DNA of 22,857 nucleotides from JBGSYN01 sp041750975 (GTDB lineage: Bacteria > Pseudomonadota > Alphaproteobacteria > Geminicoccales > Geminicoccaceae). Under the pieces are notes generated by a model. The model worked only from the letters and a program-made list of their open reading frames with translations, did no database searches and was not told where the DNA came from. Shown here in pieces: positions 16,201 to 22,857 of this stretch. The stretch is taken from NCBI GenBank assembly GCA_041750975.1, contig JBGSYN010000050.1, positions 1 through 22,857 on the forward strand, in the 5' to 3' direction. The translations under genes and the position numbers were made by a program. The number at the start of each line of letters is the position of its first letter. Position 1 is the first letter of the stretch.

Positions 16201-16709
16201 ATCGGCACCAGGCCATCGACCATCGCATATTCGCTGGAATGGGCGGTCGTAGAGCTCTCGCAGAGATGATCGTCGCCGATCAACATCAGGACGCCGCCAT
16301 TTTCGGCGGCCCCGAAGAGGTTGCCGTGACGGATTGCGTCGCCGGATCGATCGACGCCCGGACCCTTGCCATACCAGATCGCGAAAACGCCGTCGTGCCG
16401 GCCGGCCTTGTCCAGGCCGGCTTGCTGCGTCCCGGAACACGCCGTTGCCGCGATGTCTTCGTTGACCCCGGGCTGGTGCAGGATCCCGTTCGCCTGCAGA
16501 CGGTCCTTCTCGCGAACCAGTTCCTGATCGTAGGAGCCGAGGGGCGAGCCCCGATACCCGGTAATGTAGCCTGCGGTATTGAGCCCGGCGGCCTGATCGA
16601 GCTGGCGCTGCATCAGCGGCAGCCGAACCAGCGCCTGGACGCCCGTCAGAAAGATCCGGCCTTTCTCGAGGCGGTACTTGTCGTCGAGCGAGACGTCGAG
16701 AAGCGTCAC
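13227..16709 (-). CDS. Indolepyruvate ferredoxin oxidoreductase family protein (fused large and small subunits)
   Basis: This 1160-residue protein is the fused form of the 2-oxoacid:ferredoxin oxidoreductase that takes aryl or branched pyruvates to acyl-CoA, CO2 and reduced ferredoxin. N-terminal features are YITGYRGSPLGSYDQEL (about 48-64) and NEDIAATACSGTQQAG. The TPP-binding module includes CAGCPHSSS (435-443) and GIGCHFMA. Two cysteine clusters, CEGCGDCGVQSNC (638-650) and CNKDFSCIKGFC (671-682), replace the usual separate ferredoxin domain. The gamma domain begins near 720 with GIGGTGVITIAAILG. The tail, from about 930, matches the DUF6537-like C-terminus of this alphaproteobacterial type. 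A GTG start at 16709 has GGAAGG upstream. Its stop overlaps the crcB start. The exact oxoacid is not readable. Confidence 0.93.
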   Translation of the reverse strand: MTLLDVSLDDKYRLEKGRIFLTGVQALVRLPLMQRQLDQAAGLNTAGYITGYRGSPLGSYDQELVREKDRLQANGILHQPGVNEDIAATACSGTQQAGLDKAGRHDGVFAIWYGKGPGVDRSGDAIRHGNLFGAAENGGVLMLIGDDHLCESSTTAHSSEYAMVDGLVPILNPAGVQDILTFGLYGIAMSRFSGSWVSLKCVHDTVESTVSMEVGPDLAPITWPKGKRAAGANISANEFRMGLQAMALWQERRIHEGRLPAAQAFVRANGLDRVVMDAPEARLGVIAAGKSYLDLIQALAELGIDGVRARSLGLRIYKPGLTWPLEPVSLKSAMAGLETVLVVEDKRPLIEDQVKTLLYGMANPPRIIGKRDRAGAPLLPSYGALTANDVARALGRELLAIQADAAIDAKLARLDALDERARQTQPVLSRPPYFCAGCPHSSSTVVPEGSKARAGIGCHFMATWMDRDTKQFTQMGGEGGSWIGEGPFSTHGHMFQNVGDGTFYHSGSLVVRAAVAAGANITFKILYNDAVAMTGGQKMEIGNLKVPQIAQLLAAEGVVETVVVTDEPRKYDKAVRWPANTTVRHRDDIDGVQRRLREVGGVTALIFDQTCAAEKRRRRKRREMPDPDERIVINTRVCEGCGDCGVQSNCVAIQPEATELGRKRRIDQSACNKDFSCIKGFCPSFVSIKGGRLKKSERLQHDLPLPPEPKIPPLEGTFGLLVTGIGGTGVITIAAILGMAAHLEGKGCAGLDMIGVAQKGGAVLSHLKIAATPEAIGSARLGAGGADLVLGCDRVVAASPAALAVMERGRTRALINLEAVLTGDFTRQPDFEFPASQLNALLNDVLGPKGWDGIEASDLARRLAGDAIGANLLLVGYAYQKGLIPLTSAAIEKAITLNGVQVEMNRNIFRWGRRAAADLEAVLAEAMPEPAKPAEKLTLDELIARRIADLTDYQDRRYATVYADFVEEIRRYESLWMPGRSEFSTAVAHNLFKLMAYKDEYEVARLYTDGGFRQQLAKEFEGEFRLEVHLAPPILARLDRRTGRPAKRRFGPWMQQLFRLLRHGRKLRGTSFDPFGYTTDRRLERELIAQYRREIRGLAQCLTPETYAKACEVARLPEQIRGFGPVKRARVEALEPRRTELLAAIEKCDPATRPALQAAE

Positions 16710-16817
16710 CAGAAACCTTCCGCTAACTTGTCATAGCGCTATTCGCACGCTTGTTCGGCGGCCGTCGAGCCTTTACGCCACATTGCAGGTTTCACCTCGG
16801 AAAGGTCCCGGAACATC

Positions 16818-17690
16818 ATGGCAACCCATCAGCATATCGATGGCCTTAGCACGATCGCCGATGACTTCGAGGGTTTCATCATCGACCAGTGGGGGGTCCT
16901 ACACAACGGCACCGCACCCTATCCGGACGTTCTCGACACCCTTGTCGAATTGCGGCGCCGCAACAAACGGATGGTGCTGTTGAGCAATTCCGGCAGGCGC
17001 ACGCGCTTCAATCGCGAGCAGCTGCGTGACATGGGTTTCAATCCAGGCATGTTCGAGGGCATCGTCACCTCCGGAGAAGCTGCATGGCTGGCCCTACACG
17101 ACCGCACTCTACCAGGGTTCGACGCGCTTGGCCGCAAGGCTTTCATCGTCACCCGGGAGGGCGATCTCGAAATCGTCGAGGGGCTCGACCTCGAGATCGT
17201 GCCGACCGTGGAGACGGCCGATTTCGTCATTCTTGCCGGCAACGATCCACCGCCGGCAACGCTTAAGGACTATCTGCCGATGCTGGAAAAGGCGGCAGCG
17301 CGCAACCTGCCCATGGTCTGCTCCAATCCCGACATCGTCGCGGCGACCATTCACGGCAACACCATGGCGCCCGGCATGCTGGCCGAGAAATATCGGGAAA
17401 TGGGCGTGGCACCGCTCTATGTCGGCAAGCCCTACCGGCCGATCTACGATGCCTGCCTCGCCGCCCTCGAAGGGCTGGAGCCCGGCGAAATCCTCGCCGT
17501 CGGCGACAGCCTGGCGCACGACATCAAGGGGGCCCGCAACGCCGGGCTCAAGGCCGCTTTCGTCACCGGCGGCATCCATGCTCATGAACTGCACGGCAAC
17601 GCCGCCCCCGGTCATGAGCCAAAGCTCAAGCAACTCTTTGCTGCGCACGACGCCCGCCCCGATTACGTGCTGCCCAGGCTCGCCTGGTAG
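16818..17690 (+). CDS. TIGR01459 family HAD-type hydrolase
   Basis: This 290-residue cytoplasmic protein has HAD motif I as IDQWGVLHNG with nucleophile Asp23. The usual second Asp is replaced by Trp25, a feature of this alphaproteobacterial subfamily (TIGR01459). Motif II is LLSNSGR (Ser56 or Ser58), motif III Lys204 in YVGKPY and motif IV VGDSLAHDIKGA with Asp230 and Asp235. The cap between about 80 and 170 is the NagD-like type, and the downstream layout is that of NagD/PGP-type phosphatases. Missing the acid/base Asp may lower or change phosphatase activity; the substrate is unknown. An AAAGG ribosome-binding site precedes the ATG. It is divergent from the oxidoreductase (108-base gap) and convergent with the RTX gene, 8 bases away. 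Confidence 0.9.
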   Translation: MATHQHIDGLSTIADDFEGFIIDQWGVLHNGTAPYPDVLDTLVELRRRNKRMVLLSNSGRRTRFNREQLRDMGFNPGMFEGIVTSGEAAWLALHDRTLPGFDALGRKAFIVTREGDLEIVEGLDLEIVPTVETADFVILAGNDPPPATLKDYLPMLEKAAARNLPMVCSNPDIVAATIHGNTMAPGMLAEKYREMGVAPLYVGKPYRPIYDACLAALEGLEPGEILAVGDSLAHDIKGARNAGLKAAFVTGGIHAHELHGNAAPGHEPKLKQLFAAHDARPDYVLPRLAW

Positions 17691-17698
17691 CGAAAACC

Positions 17699-18703
17699 TC
17701 AGGCGATGACGAGGATATCGGCCTCATCGGGATCGGTGCCGATCGAGAGTTCGGCAAAATCGACGAAGGACGCGAAGACAACACCGGCCCCGAAGTTCGA
17801 ACCCGCGCCGATGAAATCGATCCTGCCGCCGATGCCATCCTCCTGAGGGTTTGCCGCAAAGCTAAGATTCTCCGCGCGAATGCCGAGGAAGGTGAAATCG
17901 AGCCAATCCTGGCTCGGCGCGAAATCCTGGATGACGAGATCGGCGTCGGCGGCTTCGAGGATGTAACCGTCCCGACCCTCGCCGCCGATGACAATCGAAC
18001 GTCCGGCGCCGACAAAGAAAAACCGGTCGTCGCCATCCCCGCCCGAAGCCCAGTCGCCGTCATCCGTGCCGAAGCGGAGAATATCGTCGCCGGTCCCGCC
18101 TTCGAGCCGGTCGATGCCGGCCTCGCCGTCGAGTTGGTCGTCACCGCTGCCGCCGACCAGTCGGTCGTTCCCCGTGCCGCCGAAGCCCTGATCGTCTCCC
18201 GGGCCGAGGAACAAATGATCGTCGCCGCCCATGCCGTAGGCCCGGTTGAGCCGGACATTGTCGATATCGCCCATGAAGACATTGGCCGCGTCATTGCCGA
18301 CGAAATTGAGCCCGCGCAGGGGATCGTCGAGCCAATGGGCCTCGCGGACGACCTCGACATGCCGGTCGAGCAGGTGAAAGCCGAAGGGAAATCCGGCACC
18401 CGTCAAAAACTCGAGCGGAGAGCCCTCCATGACGACGGTAAGGTCGGGAACCGCATCGAGCACCTCGGTGTTGTACTGCACGGTGTCGATCCCGCCCTCC
18501 GCCGTCTCGATCACCGTGTCCTCGAAATTCTTGATCGAATAATAGTCGTTGCCCGCACCGCCTTCGAGCACGGTTCGGCTTTCCGCGGCCCCGACCAGGC
18601 TGTCATCGCCGTCGAGACCGAAGATCCACAAGGGATCGAACACGTCGCCCAGGGCGTCGTGACGCAAATAATCCTGCAGTGCGGTGCCACGGTGGACAAA
18701 CAC
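17699..18703 (-). CDS. RTX-type calcium-binding repeat protein
   Basis: This 334-residue acidic protein has glycine/aspartate nonapeptides of the RTX type (GGxGxDxxx) clustered at about 157-231, for example GPGDDQGFG, GTGNDRLVG, GSGDDQLDG and GTGDDILRF. Isolated copies lie near 31-39 and 48-56 (GGAGNDYYS) and at 240-248. Such repeats form a Ca2+-bound parallel beta roll and usually mark type I secreted proteins with an uncleaved C-terminal signal. The C-terminus (DEADILVIA) is acidic then hydrophobic, which fits. No signal peptide, catalytic domain or HlyB/D/TolC gene is nearby, so the role is unknown. The start is GTG at 18703, since AGGGA lies 5-9 bases upstream and an in-frame stop lies shortly beyond. 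It is divergent from the phosphoglucomutase-like gene. Confidence 0.88.
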   Translation of the reverse strand: MFVHRGTALQDYLRHDALGDVFDPLWIFGLDGDDSLVGAAESRTVLEGGAGNDYYSIKNFEDTVIETAEGGIDTVQYNTEVLDAVPDLTVVMEGSPLEFLTGAGFPFGFHLLDRHVEVVREAHWLDDPLRGLNFVGNDAANVFMGDIDNVRLNRAYGMGGDDHLFLGPGDDQGFGGTGNDRLVGGSGDDQLDGEAGIDRLEGGTGDDILRFGTDDGDWASGGDGDDRFFFVGAGRSIVIGGEGRDGYILEAADADLVIQDFAPSQDWLDFTFLGIRAENLSFAANPQEDGIGGRIDFIGAGSNFGAGVVFASFVDFAELSIGTDPDEADILVIA

Positions 18704-18760
18704 GATCCCTGCTCCATCCGGCTAGTGACCAGGCTCAGAATGAATCGGTATGGTTAACAG

Positions 18761-19537
18761 ATGCTGAAGAGTTCGGTGCCGGAAAATTTCCCGATCGACG
18801 CGGTCCTCTTCGACATGGACGGCGTCGTCACCGATACGGCGCGGATTCACTTCGAAGCGTGGAAATCCGCGTTCGACCGGTTTCTCGAAACGTTCTCGGC
18901 GAATGGCGAACAATCGGCGTTCACGCTCGCCGAATATCGCCAGCACGTCGACGGCAAGTCGCGCATGGACGGGATCGCGGCCTTCCTGAAGGGCCGCGGG
19001 TTCGCCTTCGATCAAAGCACCGTCGATCGACTGGCCAGGCGCAAGAACCGGGCATTCCATGCCCGTCTCGAGGCCGACGGTGTCGAAACCTATCCGGGCA
19101 CGCTAAGACTGATCGAGGGCCTTCGGGAGCGAGGCCTTCCCTATGCCATCTTCACCGCCTCCAGGAACGCCGAAGCCGTGCTTGAGAACGCCGGCGTTCG
19201 TGAATTATTCGACGTCCTGGTCGACGGCAATGTCGCCGCGGACCTGAACCTCGCCGGCAAACCGGCGCCCGATGTGCTGCTCGAAACCGCCAGGCGAATT
19301 GGGGCAGACCCGGCACGCACGGCCGTGCTCGAGGATGCGGTCGCGGGTGTCCAGGCCGCGCATCGCGGCGGCTTTCGCCCGGTCATCGGCATCGCCCGTG
19401 GCGCCAGCCGAGAAACCTACCGCGATGAGGGGGCCGACATCGTGGTCGAAGACGCTTGCGAACTCGCCCTGACCGCCCCCTCCCCGACGACCGTCGCAAT
19501 CTCGGTCCGTGCCCTATCGGAAAGCAGCCATGCGTGA
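18761..19537 (+). CDS. Beta-phosphoglucomutase family HAD hydrolase
   Basis: This 258-residue protein carries the HAD subfamily I pattern of beta-phosphoglucomutases: LFDMDGVVTDTA with nucleophile Asp18 and acid/base Asp20, the cap-domain phrase VDGKSRMDGI (63-71), FTAS (131-134, motif II), Lys167 in GKPAPD and Glu191-Asp192 in LEDAVAGVQAA. The extra insertion in the cap (SANGEQSAFTLAEYRQ) resembles the larger proteins found next to GH65 genes. The expected reaction is beta-glucose 1-phosphate to glucose 6-phosphate, which would dispose of the product of the GH65 phosphorylase encoded immediately downstream with an 8-base overlap. The gene starts at the ATG at 18761, 57 bases from the divergent RTX gene. 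Specificity is inferred from motif plus context. Confidence 0.9.
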   Translation: MLKSSVPENFPIDAVLFDMDGVVTDTARIHFEAWKSAFDRFLETFSANGEQSAFTLAEYRQHVDGKSRMDGIAAFLKGRGFAFDQSTVDRLARRKNRAFHARLEADGVETYPGTLRLIEGLRERGLPYAIFTASRNAEAVLENAGVRELFDVLVDGNVAADLNLAGKPAPDVLLETARRIGADPARTAVLEDAVAGVQAAHRGGFRPVIGIARGASRETYRDEGADIVVEDACELALTAPSPTTVAISVRALSESSHA

Positions 19538-21935
19538 CTGGACTCTCACCTATCGAGGCTACGATCCGGCCAAGGAAGGTCTGAGAGAGGCCCTCTGCGC
19601 CCTTGGCAACGGCTATTTCGTCACCCGCGCCGCCGCCCCGGATGCCACCGCCGGCAACGGTCATTATCCGGGGACCTACCTCGCCGGCGGCTATAACCGC
19701 GCCAGGAGCGAGGTCGCAGGCCGCATCGTCGAGAACGAGGATCTGGTCAACCTGCCGAACTGGCTGCCCATCCAGTTCGCCATCGAGGACGGCCCATGGC
19801 TCCGTCCCCACGAGGTCGAGTATCTCGACTACACCCAGGAACTCGACCTGTTCGAAGGGATCCTCTCCCGCCGGCTGCGGCTGCGCGATGGCGAGGGCCG
19901 CGTCCTCGATTGGCATGAGCGGCGCCTGGTCAGCATGGACAACCGCCACCTCGCCGCGATCGAGATCACCGTCAGGGCCGAAGGCTGGTCCGGCCGGCTG
20001 CGCATCCGCTGGGCGATCGACGGCGCCGTCACCAATGGCGGCGTTGCCCGCTATCGGGACCTCGAGAGCCGGCATCTTGAAACCATCGATCGCGACATCG
20101 TCGACGATTCGGTGCTCTTCCTCAAATCCCGGACCCTGCAATCGCGGCTCGAGATCGCCTGCGCCGCCAAGCTCGTCATTTCCGGCGGCGCGCCGCTTGA
20201 GAGCACGCCCGTGATCGAGGCCGACAGCGTCGCCCGCGAGGACCTGATCGCGATCGGCGAAAACATGCCGCTTCGTCTCGAAAAGATCGTCGCCATCCAC
20301 ACCTCGCGCGATCGTGCGATCAGCGAAGCCGGGCTTGGCGCGCTCCAATCCGTGCGCCGGCACGAAGGCGGCTTCGAGCAGCTCCGGAACCGGCATCGGC
20401 TGGCCTGGCGACAACTCTGGGCCGACAACGATCTGCGTCTCCAGGTCGACGGCGATCACGCGCAGATGCGGCTGCGGTTTCAGCTCTTCCATCTGATGCA
20501 GACGATCTCGCCGCATTCGATCGAGCTCGACATCGGCACGCCGGCCCGCGGCTGGCACGGCGAAGCCTATCGCGGCCACATCTTCTGGGACGAGCTCTTC
20601 ATCTTCCCCTACCTCAACTTCCGCATGCCGATGTTGACACGGGAGCTTTTGATGTACCGCTACCGGCGCCTGCCCGAAGCCCGCCGTGCGGCACGCTCGG
20701 CCGGCCTCAAGGGCGCCCTCTTCCCCTGGCAGAGCGGCAGCGACGGCCGCGAGGAGAGCCAGCTGGTCCACCTCAATCCGCGCTCCGGGCGCTGGATTGC
20801 CGACGACACCTGGCGTCAGCGCCACGTCGGCGCTGCCATCGCCTACAATACTTGGCAATATGTCGAGATCACCGGGGATCTGGATTTTCTCTACTTCTTC
20901 GGCGCCGAACTCTTTCTCGAGATCGTGCGGTTTTGGACCAGCCTCGCCCGCTTCGACAACGAAACCGGCCGCTACCACATCGACGGCGTGACCGGTCCGG
21001 ACGAGTTCCATACCGCCTACCCGGGGGCCGAGGGCGGCGGGCTCAAGGACAATGCCTACACCAATATCCTCGTCGCCTGGCTGTTGAGCCGCACCGCCGA
21101 CATCCTCGACCTGATCCCGCCGGAGCGCCTGACGCAGCTCAAGGAGCGGCTCGGCCTCGCCGATGACGAGATCGAGAGCTTCGACGAGATCAGCCGGAAA
21201 CTGAGCGTTCCCTTCGTCAGCGAGACGGTCATAGCACAGTTCGAAGGCTACGGCGCGCTGCGGCAGCTCGATCTCGACGACTACCGGCAACGCTATGGCG
21301 ACATCCACCGCCTCGACCGCATTCTCGAAGCCGAGGGCAAGGATCCGAACGCCTACCAGATCGCCAAGCAGGCCGACGTCCTGATGTTGTTCTACCTCTT
21401 CACGGCCGAAGAGCTGGGGCAGATCATGGAACGCCTCGGCTACCCGTTCGACGCCGACATGGTTGGCGACACCATCGATTTCTATGCGGCGCGAACCACC
21501 CACGGCTCGACCTTGAGCTGGGTCGTGCAGGCCTGGGTGCTCGCGCGGCGCGAGCGCGAGGGCTCATGGCAGCTGTTCTGCCAGGCGCTCGACAGCGATC
21601 TCGAGGATGTCCAGGGCGGCACCACGCCGGAGGGCATTCATCTGGGTGCTATGGCCGGCACGGTCGATCTGGTGCAGCGCTGCTATCTCGGCATCGAGCC
21701 CCGGGAACACGCGCTGATCGTCAATCCACGCCTGCCCGACGAGCTCAAATCCATCGAAACCCGTCTCCGCTACCGCGGCCAACTGCTCGACTTGCGCTGC
21801 GACCACGATCTCCTGTCGATCACCTCTTCGGAAACCTCGGCACAGCCGACAACGATCGTCTATCGCGGTCACGCCCTGATCCTGAAATCGAACGACCAAT
21901 GCCAATTCCGCCTGATCCGCCCGGTCCAGCGCTGA
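19530..21935 (+). CDS. GH65 family disaccharide phosphorylase (trehalose/maltose/kojibiose phosphorylase-like)
   Basis: This 801-residue protein matches glycoside hydrolase family 65. The N-terminal super-sandwich begins YRGYDPAKEGLREALCALGNGYF. The catalytic (alpha/alpha)6 barrel holds WHGEAYRGHIFWDELF, then FPWQSGSDG, and the general acid Glu492 in GVTGPDEFH, close to Glu487 of Lactobacillus maltose phosphorylase. The phosphate-binding-type segment THGSTLSW (His658) is present, followed by a small beta C-terminal domain (about 720-801). The reaction is inverting phosphorolysis of an alpha-glucoside to beta-glucose 1-phosphate, which suits the upstream mutase; which disaccharide is not readable. 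I chose the ATG at 19530 (GGAAAG upstream, 8-base overlap with the mutase gene); a GTG at 19509 is an alternative. It is cytoplasmic, with no signal peptide. Confidence 0.93.
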   Translation: MRDWTLTYRGYDPAKEGLREALCALGNGYFVTRAAAPDATAGNGHYPGTYLAGGYNRARSEVAGRIVENEDLVNLPNWLPIQFAIEDGPWLRPHEVEYLDYTQELDLFEGILSRRLRLRDGEGRVLDWHERRLVSMDNRHLAAIEITVRAEGWSGRLRIRWAIDGAVTNGGVARYRDLESRHLETIDRDIVDDSVLFLKSRTLQSRLEIACAAKLVISGGAPLESTPVIEADSVAREDLIAIGENMPLRLEKIVAIHTSRDRAISEAGLGALQSVRRHEGGFEQLRNRHRLAWRQLWADNDLRLQVDGDHAQMRLRFQLFHLMQTISPHSIELDIGTPARGWHGEAYRGHIFWDELFIFPYLNFRMPMLTRELLMYRYRRLPEARRAARSAGLKGALFPWQSGSDGREESQLVHLNPRSGRWIADDTWRQRHVGAAIAYNTWQYVEITGDLDFLYFFGAELFLEIVRFWTSLARFDNETGRYHIDGVTGPDEFHTAYPGAEGGGLKDNAYTNILVAWLLSRTADILDLIPPERLTQLKERLGLADDEIESFDEISRKLSVPFVSETVIAQFEGYGALRQLDLDDYRQRYGDIHRLDRILEAEGKDPNAYQIAKQADVLMLFYLFTAEELGQIMERLGYPFDADMVGDTIDFYAARTTHGSTLSWVVQAWVLARREREGSWQLFCQALDSDLEDVQGGTTPEGIHLGAMAGTVDLVQRCYLGIEPREHALIVNPRLPDELKSIETRLRYRGQLLDLRCDHDLLSITSSETSAQPTTIVYRGHALILKSNDQCQFRLIRPVQR

Positions 21936-21995
21936 TCGAACCACGAGGAACTCACTGGTATCGCCCCAACGTAGCGAAGGTGCGAGAAGAATGAT

Positions 21996-22024
21996 GCGAA
22001 GGGGCAACGGCGTTACCCCTTCGC
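21996..22024 (+). repeat. Strong hairpin after the GH65 gene (GCGAAGGGG/CCCCTTCGC)
   Basis: GCGAAGGGG (21996-22004) and CCCCTTCGC (22016-22024) are perfect 9-bp arms around 11 bases, and further pairing of AAC with GTT is possible inside. No T-run follows at once; a second small GC-rich hairpin and TATTTT follow at 22028-22039. It may terminate or stabilise the mutase-GH65 transcript, 60 bases after the stop. It could also be a REP-like element. Confidence 0.45.
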
Positions 22025-22403
22025 CCATCCCCGGCGGGTATTTTCTGCCAGGTCAGGCCGAACGACGTGAGGCTGTGCCGGGTCGATGATGCTAGAGGAA
22101 GCAACTCGAATGCTAAGGCAATGGTTTCCCCATACACTCGGCAGCATACCCACACCCGAAGATGCGGTTGATACGCTAACCTATCGGCGAAACGAAAATC
22201 TGATCTTTGAGTGTAATCGCTTCAGACGACCTCGGAGAAATTCGCTGAAAATTCAAGGAGTCCGTCGAGTAAGAGCCGATGCACATCCGGTTATCTTTAC
22301 CATAGTCCGGTTATGGGAATGCTAATCATTATTGGTCCTTTGGGCTAATATATTCTACAACCACTTTAGCTATTCTTTCCTAGCTCCGAGGATAGATCAA
22401 TTA

Positions 22404-22422
22404 TATGGTCGGCCAGACCATA
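22404..22422. promoter_or_regulatory. Inverted repeat TATGGTC-GGCCA-GACCATA
   Basis: Perfect 7-bp arms with a 5-base spacer lie in AT-rich noncoding DNA. The TGGTC...GACCA arms resemble GntR/FadR-type operator half-sites, although those usually have a shorter spacer. There is no neighbouring regulator gene to support this. Confidence 0.3.
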
Positions 22423-22789
22423 ATGTTCACCTCATTGCTTAATCTTTTTGGCATACCGCCGATCAAGTACATTCATCGGTAACCCCAGTTAGCATCGCCT
22501 ATGCACTGATAATGCATTACCTGACAAGGGATCTCAGCGGGCATTGCCATTCCGATTGGATCAAAGATTGAACGACCCATCGGCACGATGTGCCAGCCCT
22601 CGACTTTTCACTCGCGCTTATTCCTCCAACCAAGATAACGCCATCGGTTCGTTGCCGATCACCCTGCTGCAACTCCTGCGCGTCCGATTCTTAGCAAAAT
22701 CTGACAAAAATACAATCCTGATTACACGTGAAAGCCGTCCGCATTGATGCTAGGAATGGTTCGGGTTTGGTGGCCAAGCGGAGGCTGGA

Positions 22790-22857
22790 ATGAGCGCGGA
22801 TTTGGCGTCGAAGGTGAGGGGGCTGAGCGAGCGGGGGTTTCGTGAGCGGTTCGGCAC
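22790..22857 (+). CDS. Probable IS1595-like transposase, N-terminal fragment (cut by window edge)
   Basis: An ATG at 22790 is preceded by GGAGG (22780-22784) at 5 bases and opens a frame to the end of the window (22 codons). It reads MSADLASKVRGLSERGFRER followed by F-G. The phrase LSERGFRERFG resembles the first residues of IS1595-family transposases, where 'L.e..F...F.teeac' precedes a zinc-ribbon (CP.CG) domain. Only 22 residues are visible, so the family is tentative. The terminal inverted repeat of an IS could not be defined in the upstream bases. Confidence 0.45.
   Translation, partial: MSADLASKVRGLSERGFRERFG

Larger units (their letters stand above)
21936..22789. other. Gene-poor, AT-richer intergenic region
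   Basis: These 854 bases hold no convincing gene. Two small plus-strand frames (22086-22325 and 22544-22747) have no family resemblance, and their composition differs from the surrounding genes. From about 22090 onward the DNA is clearly AT-richer than the rest of the window. It contains a strong hairpin near the left end (21996-22024) and an inverted repeat at 22404-22422. Together with the transposase start at 22790, it looks like acquired DNA or the decayed flank of a mobile element. Confidence 0.6.

Noticed and set aside
13545..16736. A 1063-codon open frame on the plus strand, antisense to the oxidoreductase gene
   Set aside because: It is a GC-driven shadow: the minus-strand frame has clear TPP, cysteine and gamma-domain motifs, while this translation shows no family features and is rich in Arg, Asp and Ala.
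16710..16817. Fluoride riboswitch or other structured leader before the oxidoreductase-crcB unit
   Set aside because: No conserved fluoride riboswitch sequence could be recognised in the gap.
467..18703. A LapG-LapA style adhesin system formed by the peptidase and the RTX protein
   Set aside because: The genes are about 17 kb apart, the RTX protein is too small for a LapA-type adhesin, there is no lapD or type I secretion gene in the window, and no convincing LapG cleavage site was seen.
19383..21503. A 706-codon minus-strand frame opposite the GH65 gene
   Set aside because: It is a shadow of the GH65 coding frame with no domain resemblance and a mirrored codon pattern.
22086..22325. A 79-codon plus-strand frame in the AT-rich region
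   Set aside because: No recognisable motif, composition unlike other genes here and no adjacent coding context. A decayed gene cannot be excluded.
22544..22747. A 67-codon plus-strand frame before the transposase start
   Set aside because: No domain features and atypical composition; most likely chance.
1..22857. tRNA or rRNA genes, CRISPR arrays, or a defence island
   Set aside because: No TPsiC-like and anticodon-arm pattern, no regularly spaced repeats and no restriction, toxin, nuclease or other defence gene were seen on either strand.

Overview
The window is high-GC DNA, densely packed with short gaps and frequent start/stop overlaps. Its gene types (fused indolepyruvate ferredoxin oxidoreductase, a TIGR01459-type HAD protein, a PAS_5-like protein, a BTLCP/LapG-like peptidase, AsmA-like and GH3 proteins) suggest an alphaproteobacterium, probably of the Rhodospirillales or a close group. 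That placement is an inference from gene content; no rRNA or tRNA gene was found. The window reads as ordinary chromosome carrying several small metabolic modules, with an AT-richer, gene-poor stretch at the right end that leads into what looks like an insertion sequence.

Layout. 1-335 (-): 5' part of a TrmH/SpoU-like RNA methyltransferase, cut by the window edge. 467-1138 (+): secreted transglutaminase-like cysteine peptidase. 1163-5741 (-): a two-gene unit, GH3-family adenylating enzyme then an AsmA-like envelope protein. 6023-6502 (+) and 6492-7265 (-): a PAS_5-like protein and an uncharacterised, possibly GNAT-fold protein, overlapping tail to tail. 7266-7544: AT-richer intergenic DNA ending in a convincing plus-strand intrinsic terminator, so a small RNA is possible. 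7545-8465 (-): EamA/DMT exporter, divergent from 8622-10420 (+), an aminotransferase followed 2 bases later by an Fe-S uracil-DNA glycosylase-like protein. 10528-11535 (+): fatty acid desaturase, probably with its own promoter. 11677-12360 (+): SAM methyltransferase.

12397-16709 (-): a three-gene unit in the order indolepyruvate ferredoxin oxidoreductase, crcB (GTGA overlap) and a small three-helix membrane protein. 16818-17690 (+): HAD hydrolase. 17699-18703 (-): RTX calcium-binding protein, divergent from 18761-21935 (+), a beta-phosphoglucomutase-like HAD protein that overlaps a GH65 disaccharide phosphorylase. The last two form a complete phosphorolytic alpha-glucoside module. 21936-22789 is noncoding with inverted repeats, and 22790-22857 is the start of a probable IS1595-like transposase.

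I did not find a defence locus, CRISPR array or biosynthetic cluster, and nothing I can honestly call a new multi-gene system. The best leads are the candidate small RNA before 7555, the bacterial GH3-AsmA pair, the phosphorylase module beside an RTX gene, and the uncharacterised proteins at 6492-7265 and 12397-12813.
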